A stretch of DNA of 30,000 bases from Tubiluchus corallicola. Lineage: Eukaryota; Priapulida; Priapulimorpha; Priapulimorphida; Tubiluchidae. The stretch covers positions 1 to 30,000 of the forward strand of contig JAQGDQ010001101.1 of assembly GCA_030141605.1 (NCBI GenBank), read 5' to 3'. The notes under the pieces were generated by a model. That model made no database searches, was not told the DNA's origin, and saw nothing but the letters and a program-made list of their open reading frames with translations. Below, one piece after another: positions 28,827-30,000 of the stretch. The position numbers and the translations under genes were made by a program. Within the stretch, counting starts at the first letter, position 1; the number at the start of each line of letters is the position of its first letter.

Positions 28827-29282
28827 GACTAAAGTACTGCTGCTTCTTTTTTGCTACTTTTTGCAACTTGCAGAATAGCCTCAAACTTTGAGGCTGTCGT
28901 ATACGTAAAAGGAAGATTACGTAACAGGAACCTAATTATGTGTTGAATCCTTTAACAACTTGGTTGGCTTAATTAAAACACTGATGGCTTAAGACTAGCA
29001 CGTCCCGAGACACAGGCTATACCTAGACCTAGACCTAGACAGCACTGTCTAACGCTGCAAAAACTATTTTGGACTTACAGACAAACAAACAAACAAACTT
29101 CGTATATGTCATTGTATCATACATGTTATTGTGTATGCAAGATTGTTATTACTTGCATTTGAAGTTGCATATGCACATGCGTTAGCATTTGCGGTCTAAA
29201 CCAATAATGTTAAAGTCATGATTAATGTGTCCATTAGATCCTGTTGACAACGCGTTAGATCTGGTACACTTCATAGACTCAC
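28827..29282. other. no gene seen; short simple repeats
   Basis: Contains (ACCTAG)3 at about 29020-29040 and (ACAA)n at about 29080-29097. No gene supported. Confidence 0.5.
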
Positions 29283-29581
29283 GCTACGACTCCATGTGCG
29301 CGTAATGCGTAATGCGTAGTGCGGACTGTGATGGCTATCTTCTGAATACGCATCACGCAGCAATACGCAGACGGGAAATCGCCGTTGCCTAGGTGATTTG
29401 ACGAGTTTCTTACACTATTATCCTACACTTATTATTCCTACATTTACGAACAGCGACCAAAATGGCGGAAATGACGCCGTGACCTTTGTTAATACGCATA
29501 GCGTTCACGGACACATGGAAACTGTCAATACACGGATTACGGATCACGCAATTACGCATTACGCGCACATGCTGTCGTAGC
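29283..29581. mobile_element. terminal-inverted-repeat MITE (299 bp)
   Basis: Left end GCTACGACTCCATGTGCGCG, TAATGCGTAATGCG. The right end is the complement of GCTACGACAGCATGTGCGCG, TAATGCGTAATTGCG. The TIR is about 36 bp with few differences. Internally it matches, in inverse orientation, the interrupted element at 6228-8243. It carries CAAAATGGCGG (about 29458-29468), a YY1-like core. No transposase, and no target duplication clear at either side. The 60-codon frame over it is chance. Confidence 0.8.
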
Positions 29582-29746
29582 TTAATACGCCATTTTTCTC
29601 GTTTTAATTATGTATTGCAGTAAATCCTGTACAGACATGAAAAAATCCAGTTAAGCTCAAAACTTCTCGTTTCCCGGAATGCGAGTGTTTAGCGACCATT
29701 TTGTTTGTCGGCGTGACAAACGACAGGACGTTTTGCAACAGTAACC
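29582..29746. other. possible promoter-like region, weak
   Basis: Holds TTCCCGGAA (29671-29679), a STAT-type palindrome, and GACCATTTT (about 29694), a YY1-like word. It is less AT-rich close to 29747. No direct evidence of transcription. Confidence 0.2.
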
Positions 29747-29839
29747 ATGTTTTCTACCAAGTCATCTCATAGGAAGCGTTTATCTCATTTGGCTAGTCAC
29801 AGACTCACAGAAGCTTACTTCCACATTTCGGAAAGGAAA
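29747..29839 (+). CDS. candidate first coding exon, unrecognised
   Basis: ATG at 29747 in good context (GTAACCATG) opens MFSTKSSHRKRLSHLASHRL, then TEAYFHISERK. A weak donor AAA/GTAAAT lies at 29839/29840. Without splicing the frame stops at 29854 (35 codons). The peptide is basic and His/Ser-rich. No family recognised. A short chance ORF is likely enough that this is only a pointer. Confidence 0.2.
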
Positions 29840-29854
29840 GTAAATCCTCACTGA

Positions 29855-30000
29855 ATGCTAGAAAACGGGCCGTGCATAACTATTTATTAATGCTGTGTAT
29901 CGTGACAACTTAAGACATTAAAGTCTAAGTGATAAATAGCATGTAAACAGACTGAAGCACATATCAACATTCAGCAGGCTTAGACTAGTAAGGGAGAGGT
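29855..30000. other. no gene seen
   Basis: AT-rich end of the window, no feature. Confidence 0.4.

Overview
This window looks like repeat-rich, gene-poor DNA from an animal genome, probably an aquatic invertebrate; I cannot name the species. The signs are low overall GC, long micro- and minisatellites, 5'-truncated non-LTR retrotransposons, cut-and-paste transposons with target duplications, Helitrons and sequences derived from 5S rRNA. There are no bacterial operons, ribosome binding sites or long intact ORFs. Most long open frames here are translations of microsatellites or transposon remnants. I found no complete host protein-coding gene. Three short stretches could be first coding exons (4783-4858, 24822-24936, 29747-29839), all at low confidence.

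Layout. 1-812: 195-bp higher-order minisatellite. 987-1230: ATG-type microsatellite. About 1880-2200: possible LINE tail. 2711-2793: CAGT repeat. 3550-4060: 77-bp satellite. 4235-4570: GA tract. 5361-6052: 82-bp satellite. 6228-8243: an inverted-repeat transposon, split by a retroelement insertion with a perfect 11-bp target duplication (6377-7228) and ending in a 70-bp satellite. 9101-9166: long hairpin. 9991-10381: a second retroelement piece. 10700-10775: 5S-like fragment. 11373-11702: ATT tracts. 12135-12720 and 13216-13870: LINE 3' ends. 15098-17463: the longest copy of the composite retroelement, carrying two Helitrons in tandem (15814-16645 and 16646-16925). 17905-18229: GGAT/GGAC tract. 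18737-19733 and 20271-20771: two hAT-type elements. 21610-21850: foldback element. 22030-22577: element with 115-bp repeats. 22921-23376: piggyBac-type MITE. 24183-24341: 53-bp repeat. 25478-25752: LINE tail. 26020-27645: array of about 19 copies of a 74-bp repeat derived from the LINE 3' UTR. 28181-28826: LINE 3' end. 29283-29581: second copy of the inverted-repeat transposon.

Main observation. Three loci (6.4-7.2 kb, 15.1-17.5 kb, 9.99-10.4 kb) share one retroelement. In sense it reads: LINE C-terminus with a Cys/His zinc-like motif, a 3' UTR holding a 74-bp repeat, a spacer, a 5S rRNA-like module, and a body of about 390 bp. The 6.4-7.2 kb copy is flanked by an 11-bp target duplication, so the block appears to have moved as one RNA. 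The same 74-bp UTR repeat has grown into a satellite at 26-27.6 kb. In several places here transposon parts (UTRs, terminal repeats) have been amplified into tandem arrays.
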